From NCBI GenBank assembly GCA_008360955.1, contig LUCM01002927.1, positions 124,001 to 188,000 of the forward strand: 64,000 nt of DNA, in the 5' to 3' direction. Shown piece after piece: positions 52,034 to 62,760 of the stretch (position 1 is its first letter; every line of letters starts with the position of its first letter). The position numbers were made by a program, and so were the translations under genes. The notes beneath the pieces were generated by a model, which worked only from the letters and a program-made list of their open reading frames with translations, was not told where the DNA came from and ran no database searches. This DNA is from Fasciolopsis buskii (lineage: Eukaryota > Platyhelminthes > Trematoda > Plagiorchiida > Fasciolidae).

Positions 52034-52293
52034 GACTGATTGCGGAGGACAACACACGCTCCGAGGAGCACGGGAAAACTAGTTACGGGGAAATAGCAAA
52101 AAGACATGAGTAGTCATTCAAATGCGTACATTCGCCTTAATTACAAGACTTCAGACTTCCTTGAAATCAGTTCGTAATGCTCCATGCGTGTTTTGAGGTT
52201 CCATCTTTGTGCAGAGCAAGGGCCTGTGTATATGTGTGTGTGTATGTACCAACAACAGTGTTTCCATTCATCGGGAAATGGTGAATACCAGGA

Positions 52294-52440
52294 CCGGTGT
52301 TGGTCAGGCAGACGAGATAGTGGATTTTGGATATGAAGGTCACGTGTTCGAATCCTCTCACCATCCATCAGTTTCCCCATTTGATAGCATCCTATTGGCT
52401 ATTTATTTCGTTAACAAGTTAAATAAGAGATTAAAAAATA
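52294..52440 (+). mobile_element. SINE-1 copy 5, degenerate
   Basis: The copy has ACCGGTGTTGGTCAGGC at the head, TATGAAGGTCACG, a B box GTTCGAATCC and TCTCACCATCCATCAG in place of the usual closing stem. The body is shortened (CCTATTGGC) and runs into an A-rich end. It is the most diverged SINE-1 copy here. Confidence 0.7.
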
Positions 52441-53332
52441 TGACGGAGTATATAGTTAGTATGTATTTGTTTTTGACATAAGCAAACAGTTATTTGGTTA
52501 CCTCGAGCTAAGCAAAAAGTCCATGACACACCGTGTGCCACATGTTCTTGTTGCAGTGTACGAAAAGCAAAGAAAAGGAAGTGTAAGTTAACCTACATGA
52601 CAAAAAAGTAACACTAGCGAAATGTTGCTAGGCCAAAAGTAGTCGTTGGGCAGAATTTTTCACTTATGAAAGTTTGAATACAGCTCTCACCCTGGATTTC
52701 TTCTTATTTAACCGGAATGTGTGCTAAAAGTAGAACAGTCGGATGACGATAAACATTGATGCGAGAGAGCGAGAGAGCGAATCAGTAGGTAGATTGACTT
52801 AGTACATGCGTGCAAATGAGAGGCACACAAGAAGTTCTACAGGGATGGTGATTAGGATGTGTAAGAATTTTCATGGAAAATTTTCCACAAGCCATTATGT
52901 GTTATTCACATGTTTTACTAGTAAAAGAATCGGCAGGAGTGGAGAAAAACATCCGATTGATGACAAACCGCCGTGCAGTATGTGGCTATGTTAGCCGATG
53001 CTCGGATGTCATTGGACAAAACGGCAGCGTGGAACAAAAAGCACTGGTTCGCTTTTGCAAATTTGTACGACTGTAGTTGGGCTTAAATCTTCGTTTTGAT
53101 TTTCACGACTAATGAGGAAGAAAACATTGTTAGAAATCACCCTAGGTTTTCTATTTAAATCCGGCTCAGGAATGAAGAAGCAATGTAGAAATCCGTTCAA
53201 ACAGTCTGTAATTCCAGGGTAACACGAAAGCGAGATCATACAAAAATGCTATCTGTTCTAGTTAGGAGAACGATCCAAGTCAAACAGTCACACATCCCGT
53301 TCATATTCTAAACCGTTATTGTTTTCTACTAG

Positions 53333-53620
53333 AAGACAAATTACTCTAATCCGCGTCTTGTATCAGACGGCGTTCACCCACTATTGTCCCCGGATTCCAA
53401 GTGCATCAGCCATGCCAACATATGGTTTGCCAATCGTATTCACGAACGGGCGCAATTTTGTGCTAGCTTTCAGCTAGGCGATCAGAGTTTGTCCAGCGAA
53501 CAAATGCATCTCCCCTTGTGGGGGAAAGTTCGATCCAACAACTCAACAGCTATCAACTATCGCATCCGAAACACGAGTGATCCGGCATGCAATTTTGCTT
53601 GTTATATTAACCTTCCGTGA
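53333..53620 (+). CDS. candidate terminal exon, unknown protein
   Basis: The best 3' splice-site-like signal seen: TTCTAAACC, then TTATTGTTTTCTACTAG ending at 53332. It is followed by 95 open codons in phase 0 to TGA at 53618-53620. An AATAAA about 345 bp downstream (near 53967) could serve as a poly(A) signal. The peptide contains NPRLVSDGVHPLLSPDSKC early and four cysteines, and ends DPACNFACYINLP with two possible N-glycosylation sites (NNST, NTS). I do not recognise it. Upstream exons cannot be assigned. Confidence 0.3.
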   Translation, partial: KTNYSNPRLVSDGVHPLLSPDSKCISHANIWFANRIHERAQFCASFQLGDQSLSSEQMHLPLWGKVRSNNSTAINYRIRNTSDPACNFACYINLP

Positions 53621-54561
53621 GGTAACAAACAACTTGTGCATACGATTTTAACTGATTTGGCCTAATCTCGGTTATACCGGATCCACGAAATAACTTGAAC
53701 CTCGAACATGTTGGGTCCAGATGTGGACTGGTGGTAGCTATGACTTGTCATCACCCCTGTGCTCTCGTTAAATATGTATTTCAGTTTGTCTATTGACATG
53801 AGTTTGAGCAGTTGAGAACGAGTTTACCCGGTGTTGCTTTCAATGAGTTCCGTGGATCATTCTCTGATGCACGAAGTTAGGACTCGGTGAGTAGCCAACT
53901 CGTTGTAGACGGTTAGACAAGTGATCAGTTGGGGCCAAAAGCTGACAGAACTGAACAACCTCTAGAATAAATGTGCCATTTTGGCATCCATTAATCGATA
54001 CACGGATCCGGAAGTAACTGTGTTATTCTTAGAATACGAGCTATCCAAAGGTACACAGTAATCTACTCCTACCTGAAACAGCATTTAACAGCTGTCCACA
54101 CTATGGTCATCAACCCACTTGTATGCACATAGGTGTGACAATCGTAGTAACTATACCCACTTCTCAGACGCACCCAGAGTGATGGGTCAGCAGTGTGAAT
54201 CATACGAACTATATGGTTAGCTTGGCACAAATGGAGAGCCAATTAGAATCGAGATGCAAATAGGATGAACACAAATGCAGTCTTATATGCTGCATCCAAA
54301 CAAAAACAAAATTGGCCAAGTGTTCGTGCGCTACTAAGAAATGCATGAAACAGTGTGTGTACATAAAGTAGACGGTCGAATATTTCATGTGTCTGTGAAT
54401 GGATCACTTGGGCAAACGTAGCCAGTCCAAAATCACGGGTCTGTCTCATTCCACTGAACTGTAATCACTCAGTGGCACTAATGGTTATCTCGATTCATTC
54501 TTATTAGCCCCAGTAGGACGTTCAGAGAAATCCTGACGATCCTCACATTAGTAGTTTATTT

Positions 54562-54739
54562 TTCATATATTTTTACGTCTTTTTTATTGATGAAATAAAA
54601 ACGTACATCATTTTTCAGGAAGGGGGCCGCGGTCAACAGAGGGCTGTTAGATGGGGAAGTTAACCGGCGGTGGGAGGATTCGAACCCGCGGCCTTCACGC
54701 CCAAACGCCACGACCTTATCCGCTTGGTCACCGCTGGCC
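54562..54739 (-). mobile_element. SINE-1 copy 6
   Basis: On the minus strand, CCAGCGGTGACCAAGCGG, then AAGGTCGTGGCGTTTGG, a B box GGTTCGAATCC and a closing CCACCGCCGG. The body is GGGGGCCGCGG on the plus strand, and the tail TCAATAAAAAAG. Two changes affect the 5' acceptor-like stem. Confidence 0.87.
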
Positions 54740-56160
54740 AAGCCTTGTTTCTTGAGATGGATGCGGAATGAAAGAACCACTGGGCTGGATTCCAGTCAAC
54801 ATGATCTGAACTAGAAAACAATTGATAAAACAATTCCACTTTCACGTAGTTGCATCTTGATTCGAGAATAGAGCTGATCAAATGTAGCACTGATGGGAAC
54901 AGCACGATCCGTTTTGAGCATCGATCGATTCGACTGTTCCGTTTCATCATGAAACGATAGGCGGCCAAACATTATATCCGATTGCAAACATAAAAAATCT
55001 AAAAAAAGATTGCTGAAAATGGTAGATAACCTTCACTAAAAAAGTCAATTAGTTAAATACTCTTTTGATAATTCTTTTTCGATCCGAGTAAGCAACACTA
55101 TTTATGAAATCCTCACCAGAAGCATTTTCTTCTCATGTCGGCCTATTCCGATTACCGACCTGTTAAGATGCAGTTAAGCTTAGTCACCAATATTTTACTA
55201 AACTAATTGATTGAATTTTAATAATCATTGTACTTTTAAACGTGCATACCAGCATTGCCTATACTCATGCAACATACGTCATGGGAACACGTTCCGTTTC
55301 AGTTGGTAGTAGCAAAAACGAACACTTTAATTTGCTTCCCTTTTAATCGGCGAGAAAGATCGAATCTCTTCAATGATATCTAACTGGCGATATCCATTTT
55401 CGGCCACCATACGTATTTCTTAACCATGACACATTATCAGCTCGCTAGGGAGAACAGTAAGATTTAATCACCTCAATCTAAGGCACGTATTGCTGGAAAT
55501 TCAGCTACGAAAAACAATGGTCCGTCACTAACCTTCAGCAATTCTTGATCATTTTGTTTTAGTGTGCTGCAATTCAACTATGAAATCGTTTTTCCCCCTC
55601 ACATTCCAAGACAATCTAGAATTCCTGTGTCAGTGTCGGCTACCCAGCTAATTAATTAAACTATTACTTCACGATGTGAAATATTTTGTTTGGGATCAAG
55701 AGCCATGCCTTGGTGTGATTTTATATGAAGCATACACTGCATCCAAATGTGTTTTCACCCGGTTTAAGTCAAATTAAAAGAAAACATTTTCACTCAGGAT
55801 GAACTGATCACTAAATTTTCGAACAACAAAAATACCTTGATTCTTTTCAAACCGTTTTCAGTCTTCTGTATTGTCTGCTATCTTAGGACCAAAGGGATAT
55901 CTCCGTCACCACAACGACGAAATTTCCCCTATCGTTATAACACTCTCTTTCTATTCGTTCTTAAGGTTTTGACCAATTTATTTGTATAAAATTAAACATC
56001 TGGAACAAGCATAAGTAAGTGAAGTGACTTTCTCAAAGAACTTCCTTCTAGGCTCGTCTATTTTGTAGGTATTCCGCAAGACACTACATGTCATGCACGC
56101 AATAACAAAATAAACAGGTCGCCAAACTATGGTGCCCAGTATTTTGTGCTTTTGGGCATG
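54740..56160. other. AT-rich stretch with no feature recognised
   Basis: The sequence has many stops in all frames. I see no repeat, RNA gene or exon candidate. Confidence 0.5.
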
Positions 56161-56220
56161 ATAACATGATGTTGCACCTATCCGTCACTGATTTGCACGG
56201 TTACTGTCCGTTAGCTCACA
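56161..56220 (-). repeat. dispersed block R4, copy 1
   Basis: The reverse complement of this 60-bp stretch matches 62680-62740. They share TGTGAGCTA, then GCAAATCAGTGAC-GATAG and TGCAACATCATGT, at about three-quarters identity. The function is unknown. It sits near a SINE-2 at both places. Confidence 0.6.
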
Positions 56221-56339
56221 GCGATCGACCCCTACTGATAGATCACTTCTCTGCAGGTAGCCTAAGTACGACCAAGGCTTTGGATATGACCTACACAGCT
56301 TGATTACTTGATACATTTTGGTAGTAGAAGATTGAATAT

Positions 56340-56429
56340 TTACATGAAATAATTCACCATGTCATATCATCGCTCAACTGAACATAAAAAAACCATGGAA
56401 GTACTGTACAGCTGTTTCATCCTTGTCAG
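56340..56429 (-). mobile_element. SINE-2 3' part, cut by gap
   Basis: On the minus strand it reads GACAAGGATGAAACAGCTGT, ACAGTACTTCCATGG, TTGAGCGATGATATGACATGG and TGAATTATTTCATG, the family 3' half. The 5' side disappears into the 25-N gap at 56430-56454, beyond which a poly-A run starts. Confidence 0.7.
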
Positions 56430-56454
56430 NNNNNNNNNNNNNNNNNNNNNNNNN
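56430..56454. other. assembly gap (25 N)
   Basis: A short N run abutting an A homopolymer at 56455-56464. Confidence 0.98.
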
Positions 56455-57499
56455 AAAAAAAAAAACCAGAGAGCTCAGGTGATCGACTAATGCGAGGTGA
56501 TGCTTCAGAGACACGTATAACACACAGTGAATAGCTCTGCGATCAGGTGCACCGTTGATCGCTGGCGGCATGTTCGGCGTCTGAGACTTTATGATTTACA
56601 GAGACGTATCTAGCGCAGGCGTAGTCCACAGTGACTGCCTGCGATTCAAATGCTCTCAATATGACGTTTCGACTCCAGATAGCGAGAGTATTCGAAGTAG
56701 GTTCGAGCTGTTGCGATTACTCGGGGTTCGCGTTCAGTCGAGTTTCTTCGGTTATTCGCACGGGTTTCGCACACGACGACGCACTGCTGTAATGAGAATT
56801 GGTGTGACGCAAAGAGTATTGTATTACAGTACAGCGTAGATATAATTCAAAGTAGTCTCCTTATCTACCCATGGTTTACAATACTCGCTCTATTACTGAA
56901 GCCTAGATTTCGAAGCGATGATTATCTGTGATCGTTCGGTGAAATATTTACATTATTATCCCATCATAGAGCTCTAATTACGAGTGTCGTCAAATAGGGT
57001 CTGTCAGTCTTAGCTAAACCAAAGAGATCTGATTATCACAGCGATAGGATGCGTATACGATTCTGAGGAGGTCCATTATGCATGAGAGCCTCAAACGGTG
57101 GACAGCTAATCCAGGCGTGGCTGCGCACAAAGCACCGTTCAGGATCTGATCGTCGAGATACGGTCGCAGGTCGAATCGTGTGTCTGTATGAGCTACACGG
57201 ACAGTGAGATGAAGCTTGTGCAAAATCTATTAGAGAACCGTGTACTGTAAGCTCTTCCGACCACGAGCGGTAGCCGGCTACACTATGCTACGTGGGCGTG
57301 ATACGGATTGACACACAAACCGAGATCGCTCGCGAGTGTAGCCTGCCCGGCTAGGCTCTGCGTGAAGTGTGCCGTCAAGGGCCGCGACCACGCTCTCTAC
57401 GGTATCGGTCTGTGTCCCACATTGTGTGCAGCTGCTGATGGTTCGAGTGCGTCGACCGAAGCTCGGTATGCGACGGAGGGTACCAAGATTGCACTGCAT

Positions 57500-57610
57500 G
57501 GATGTCTTCCATGGTTTTGATTTTATTTGTCCTCAGACAAGGATGAAACAGCTGTACAGTAATTTTGAAGCGATGGAAATTGAGTTTGATCATTGTATAG
57601 GTCAGCTTGA
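57500..57610 (+). mobile_element. probable SINE-2 3' fragment
   Basis: GTCTTCCATGGTTTTG, then CAAGGATGAAACAGCTGTACAG followed by a weak GATGGAAATTGAG end. The core phrase is shared with the copies at 11.3 and 56.4 kb. The head is absent. Confidence 0.45.
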
Positions 57611-57739
57611 GTCGATTGATAATTGAATCTAGTGCGAGTTGAATTTATTGTTATATAAATACTATTTCAATGCAACTTTCTACCTCATCAACCCAAAATC
57701 ATGATTCAAACGAAGTAAGGTAATTCTAATTCTCAATGT

Positions 57740-58234
57740 TCAGGTGGTAGGTCGATTCATCATCCACATAAGCCTTCGGTCTACGCAGCTCAGGTGTGGC
57801 CCGTCGTGACCAAGTAGAAGTGGATTGCTCTCTATGCTCAGAAGAAGGGTGATCCGGAGTTGAGTAGCGGGTGCGGTAGTACGGCCTTGAATGAGCGTTT
57901 AAGACGAGAGACGAGAACTCGGCGTAAGACTACATCAAGTGACGAGGTGAGTACAGATACGAGTGACCGGAACTATGCTCATTGGCTGCATTGGTGAGAG
58001 TGTTTGAAAATTGCACATAAACCCGGTTCCGCAGAGCCTGCACGCGCGCTCAGCGGTAAGTCGGCTAAGAGTCGGTCCTCAGAGACGTCCGTAGATAGTA
58101 CGTCTTCAGAACTCGTTCGTCCTTTTGCACGGTTTTTGCGTTCGTGCAGTTCGGGTCCTCATCGTGAGCGAGTGCCAGGCTGTGCACTTACGGACTCGGA
58201 TCAGGCGATGGTCAACACAGCATGTGCAAGCTGA
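57740..58234 (+). pseudogene. broken reading frame with two in-frame stops
   Basis: One frame can be read for about 164 codons from an acceptor-like GTTCAG at 57739-57743 to TGA at 58232-58234. It is interrupted only by TAG at 57815-57817 and TGA at 57995-57997. Between stops it reads like protein: WIALYAQKKGDPELSSGCGS, then a very basic RLRRETRTRRKTTSSDE, then Ser/Arg-rich AKSRSSETSVDSTSSE, and a tail with GPHRERVPG and DSDQAMVN. The codons are richer in CG than the flanks. A donor-like GAG|GTGAGT follows TTSSDE at about 57945, so an exon reading is also possible for the first part. It is likely a decayed element ORF or gene copy. Family unknown. Confidence 0.4.
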
Positions 58235-58580
58235 GTCTGCTTGCGACAATGGTTTTTTTTATGTGTATTCAGTCCTTTGAACGCACAGAGGCAGAATATG
58301 CGATGAAATAAGTATTTCTGTTAGACACGCCAACATTTTTATTATTTATAGATGCAAACTACCATAAAAGCTAAGAGCTTTCCAAAACATTTATAGAATT
58401 TCCATAATTCAGTAAGATTTCATTTCTCAAATTCGGACTAGTCTACCTGGACCACCAAGTTCATTCATGTTTAACAGGCTCGATTGCAGTCTGTCACTTC
58501 TGTGTACCTCCCAAATACTAGAACCCTAGGAATATTAACAGGGGAAAGTTCTGATTGCACTACAATCGGCGATACCTAAT

Positions 58581-58616
58581 CTCTCTCTCTCTCTATGTAT
58601 ATATATATATATATGT
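58581..58616. repeat. (CT)n(TA)n microsatellite
   Basis: A CT run passing into a TA run. A second TA run is at 58692-58706. Confidence 0.95.
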
Positions 58617-59694
58617 AAATATATGTCGTTGAGCTGGGCAATTTGATTGCAAACGTCGCACCACCAATCGAGGTAACATCATCCGTGCTATGATATATAT
58701 ATATATCCCAAAATTTGCAACGACCATATTTTACTAAATTCCACATTTCAATGGGAAAATTTAATTTTATTACGCTAATATTAAGGATTAACTATACAAT
58801 CTGTCCTCCGTCAGTCAACAAGTTGATGTCAGTCCGAGATTGTTTCAGTCTGGAGTCAGTTTTGCTTTTTGACCAAGTGTGAAACAAATAAACAAGAGAG
58901 TAATTGTATGCAATTTATTGTTCCGGTTGCATTGTTTGCCCATTGGGGACTGTAAGTGAACGTGAATAGCATTTGTAATCCGCGGATATGACACCCACCA
59001 AACGAATTTGCTAGTTTGAAAACCTACAGCTAGCATCGAAACTGACAACATAGCCAAACCACCAGACTGTCACACCGTCACAGGTAAACCATCCACGCGG
59101 ATGTGGCAATGCGTGAAAATCAATCATCGGTCAGGTGACGAACAGAATTCACTCATTTGTGAACGCCGATTTACGCATGGTCCGTCTAAAAGGATGTACA
59201 TCGTGCCATTTGTTCCAAGCTCTCACGGGAAGAATTAGTCAAATCGCAAATAAACCCGTAAAGCACAGGATTCGATCACGACCAAACGATCACGCTCCGA
59301 TCTATTTAAATGATACAACTATATTTATTTGCCGATTTACACGCGGACGTGTTTTGGCACTAGAATGATGACGAAGATCGTCCAGGACGTGTGGGCAATG
59401 CACAAGCACCGTGTCTTTGTGCGAGACCTCTTCACTAGCTGTAGAATTTTTCCCAGAGTTTGAACACAAGCATATGTACTTCACGCGTTCAACAGTGGTC
59501 ATTGAAGGTCCAGTGCGAAAAGCACAGTGGACATGGACCTAATAGCCTGTGTGATATTGGTCTTCTCACAATACCACAAATACGATTCTTACAAATGTCC
59601 TTTTAAAACAACATCCGGTAGTTATGGTTGCACGATGAAACTACTGATTCGTCGGTTCACATGCTAAACTGTCGGTTTTTATCGCAACAATTAG

Positions 59695-59903
59695 TTAGCA
59701 ATGTTACTCTCGAGTACGGCAAGTCAGTAGATAGACAAGACCATATTGTTCTTCGTAGACCTTTGGTTTCTGCGAATCACCGGTTCAGTTCCGACCGGGG
59801 TTTAATGGTTTACCAGTTTACTGACTGGACATGCCGAGCAGACGTGGTCGGAGTATGTGGCCCTAAATACACGGCTGCCATTCGTATCGTGACTTTTGCG
59901 TGA
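59695..59903 (+). CDS. candidate terminal exon, unknown protein
   Basis: An acceptor-like signal (GCTAAACTG, then TTTTTATCGCAACAATTAG ending at 59694) is followed by an open frame, entered in phase 1, to TGA at 59901-59903. The peptide begins SNVTLEYGKSVDRQD, with an N-glycosylation motif, and ends with two cysteines spaced CRADVVGVC, then YTAAIRIVTFA. The tail weakly recalls the candidate at 51804-52033 (C-x6-C followed by an A-x-IR strand), but alignment by eye is not proof of relatedness. Confidence 0.23.
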
Positions 59904-61138
59904 TATCTTACTTTTTTGGTAGGGCTAGCAATCTTGTCCCATGCGTTCGACTCTTCCGGACCATCATTAGGAATCACGTCAGTCTTGTTCATGTTGCGGT
60001 AGACTGTACGTCGTAAACGCACAACTGATTAAACCGAAACATCCCAAAGCAGCGGTATGCGGCATATGGATGATAATTTGTGCAAATACACAAAGCAAAG
60101 CTTTCCTGGTACAACACTGTCGCGACCGTGACTGGATTCCAACTGACCTATACGAATGCTATCCTAATTGAGAAAAAAATTCGGTCATGATGATCACTGA
60201 CCTAATTGGACACAAACTTGGCGAAGCACATTCAAACATAGAGACAAGAAAACGGCAGGATACGAAGCAGTTATGTTGGATGTGTTTGTGTATGAGCGGC
60301 GGCGGGGGGGTGGTGGCGGTTGGAAAATGGATTCGAAATGTGATCGTGGATAGTGTAACTAGGCAGTTTGTCTGTGTCATCATCGTTTCGTTCCCTATCG
60401 TGATTCTGTAGACAATCTTCGGAATTCGTTGATCTGGTTCGCCCCTAGATTTGAGAGATAGAACGCACGGACTGAGCCGATAGCCAGCTGTCTCGATAAG
60501 ACTTTGGCGGCTTTCGACGCTCTTAGAGTAGATAAGTCCTCATCAAAATACAGCTAGTTAGTTAATTACTACTAATTAAGAATAGACAGTTGAGGTTTTG
60601 CTCTCCAAATTTACGACAGCATGGGCTATTTCAGGAAGTCATTCACCTGATGCCAAAACCAATGAAATCAACCATAAAAATGCGCATGTGCGCCATTTTT
60701 CCTTGCTTGAAACATCAAATAAAAACGTTGAATGAACTGATTTGGTACAAATGAGGCCGCTGAATGCACGATCATCCAACTACTGTCCATCGCCCCGCTG
60801 TGAATATGTTGCCTCGAAATATTCACATTACGCGGCTGAGAACAAAAAAAAACGAGAACACCGGCCTCGGTAGAACAACGAGCTTTCATTTCGGTAAGAC
60901 GAAATCATTCTTTTGCCCACGGGGGGAATTCGGCGTCTTCTTTTCATCTGCCCTACCGTGAAATATGAAAACTAGTTCGACCCCTGGTCATCAACAATTG
61001 TTCCACGAAGATGTACTCGAACTGTAAGGTAAAATTCAAATGATTTTGCCAGTCCGGATCCCTCGGCCGTATCCGGCTGGAACTGTATATGTGTTTAACA
61101 AATTTATGTTTTGTACAACTGAAAATTACACGAGTACA

Positions 61139-61312
61139 GCTGGGCAGTGGCTAAGCCGATAAGATCGTGACGTTTGGACTTGAAGGTCGCGGGGTCGAAT
61201 CCGCCCACCGCCGGTCAACTTCCCCAATTGACAGCTCTCTGTTGTTCGTGACACTATTCCTGGAAAATGACGTACACTGTTATTTCATCAATAAGGGAAG
61301 TAAAAAGACAAG
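61139..61312 (+). mobile_element. SINE-1 copy 7
   Basis: The head is GCTGGGCAGTGGCTAAGCCG with TAAGATCGTGACGTTTGG. The B box GGGTCGAATCC carries one change from consensus, followed by CCACCGCCGGTCAAC. The body is altered (GTTGTTCGTGACAC in place of GTTGGCCGCGGCC), and the tail is CATCAATAAGGGAAG. Confidence 0.85.
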
Positions 61313-62559
61313 AAGATTTTTAAAAATTCGTGTGTGTATGGGAGCTTCCGACAAAACATCCGTGTCTCGCTCCGGAAAACAAAGACGTGAAGTCTTAGCC
61401 AGACCAAATTTGCATACCTTTCTCAGCTAAAAAAATTGTCTAGCAGAAGTAGAAATAGGAAACTTGGGGTTCCCAACCCAAGAACGGACTAAATTCTATT
61501 TGTCAACCTCAGTCGAGTAGGTGCAATAAGAATTTAGTGGTTGATTGGTTAAATTCGTGTTTTGTAACCGTGCTGACCATTCGACTGGATTTGGTCGATG
61601 GAACTTTGAACGTTTCACGGTTCCTTGGTGTCTGAAAAATTCTCTGATATACTACACTAAGCAGGAAATTTCCGAGTGATGATAATTGTTGGTTATTTAA
61701 AAGATTACACACAGACAATTGGCGTGCTTCCAAAATTGACCAGTTCACAGACACGTTTGTGAACTTTAATTTTTACTGAAACCATTCGTCTTCACTGGTC
61801 ACGTGGTGCTCACAATCTAAACCATGAACGTTTCGTAATCAAACTGTACCATATCGTCCCCGTCATAATGACTTTGAGAGTGCAAACGAGATAAACCGAA
61901 ACGGTTCTAGGACTATTCATAAACCGAGGTTTTCTTACCCAAAGGTCAATTATTTGTTCACAGACCAATTAATCTGTCAGTCAGATCCTACCTACTAGTT
62001 CGTTGCCACTGAACGTGTACACGATACTCGCTTTCGTGTATGATTCTTATCTTGTCAGACTTACAGCAACCAATATGTTGTATTCCTTGAAAAAACCACT
62101 GCACAGGAAAGATATGCAATCGACATCGGAGTGAGTTATTGATTTCAGAAAAAGAAGACATTGGACGGGTACAAATGGCATCACGGGACCAGATGTAGCT
62201 TGATGATTAGATCAGAGTATGACATGTGCTCATTTTTGACAGCGGGAGACTGCACCGATTCGACCGGATATCTGAACATCTTTCGGCCTCTTCAATGTGA
62301 ACAACGATGTAGGCAGTTGTTGAAGGAAAAGACCATTTTCCAGTTCTTCTTTATTTGGATTTAATCATCAGGAAAAACAAGCCGAAGTGACGCTTGACTT
62401 CGCATATGCGAACTGATGTACTGCAACGATATCCAGTTAAAAATCCAGAACGATTTTGCAAATCGTTTGATCAAAACTGTGTTGTCCAAAAACAATCCGC
62501 TTTCTTCAAAAAGTAACAAAATGCAACAAATAATAAGTTCCAGTTGGTTAATGAAATGT
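61313..62559. other. no recognised feature except a candidate exon
   Basis: The stretch is unique-looking and AT-rich. The candidate exon at 62149-62364 is listed separately. Confidence 0.4.
62149..62364 (+). CDS. candidate terminal exon, Cys-rich peptide
   Basis: An acceptor-like TTATTGATTTCAG ends at 62148 and opens a frame to TAA at 62362-62364. The peptide has a basic start, YKWHHGTRC, then DMCSFLTAGDC, and a C-x3-C pair in LQCEQRC. The C-x7-C and C-x3-C spacings and the W...GTRC lead-in faintly recall a Kunitz-type inhibitor. But the loop between them is longer than the family's usual 12 residues and the canonical GC-GN-N signature is absent, so I leave it unnamed. Confidence 0.22.
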   Translation, partial: KKKTLDGYKWHHGTRCSLMIRSEYDMCSFLTAGDCTDSTGYLNIFRPLQCEQRCRQLLKEKTIFQFFFIWI

Positions 62560-62640
62560 GTTAGTAGTAGAAAATCGTATATTTTATGAAATGATTCGCC
62601 ATGATATCGTCGTTCAACTCACCTTTAAGAAACGATGGCA
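62560..62640 (-). mobile_element. SINE-2 3' fragment, inverted to next copy
   Basis: On the minus strand it contains CCATCGTTTCTTAAAGG, TTGAACGACGATATCATGG and CGAATCATTTCAT, the family 3' end. The rest of the element is not visible. Confidence 0.55.
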
Positions 62641-62679
62641 TCATCAGCTTTGGTTACCTACAATGGAGTCCGATTACTG

Positions 62680-62740
62680 TGAGCTAGTGGCTCGCTGTCA
62701 TGCAAATCAGTGACAGATAGTTGCAACATCATGTGGTGAA
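62680..62740 (+). repeat. dispersed block R4, copy 2
   Basis: Partner of the minus-strand block at 56161-56220. It lies between two oppositely oriented SINE-2 pieces. Confidence 0.6.
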
Positions 62741-62760
62741 ATTCAACAAAGTGTTGAGAA

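Larger units (their letters stand above)
47403..52293. other. mostly unique sequence
   Basis: A weak SINE-2-like 3' phrase (CCAATGATTCTTAACAAGGAT) lies at about 48017-48040, and a (TA)n at 48812-48862. One candidate exon is at 51804-52033. A plus-strand frame at 49188-49376 and one at 50054-50260 are unrecognised. Confidence 0.35.
58235..61138. other. mostly unique sequence with microsatellites
   Basis: (CT)n(TA)n lies at 58581-58616 and a short TA run at 58692-58706. One candidate exon is at 59695-59903. A possible short signal-like ORF before a GTAAGT at 58952 is too weak to list. No other feature. Confidence 0.35.

Noticed and set aside
57308..57520. Cys-rich ORF as a real gene
   Set aside because: Overlapped by equally long frames on the other strand and running into a SINE-2-like fragment; reported only as part of the CG-rich island.
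62149..62364. Kunitz-type protease inhibitor exon
   Set aside because: Some cysteine spacings fit, but the loop is too long and the GC-GN-N signature is missing; kept only as an unnamed exon candidate.
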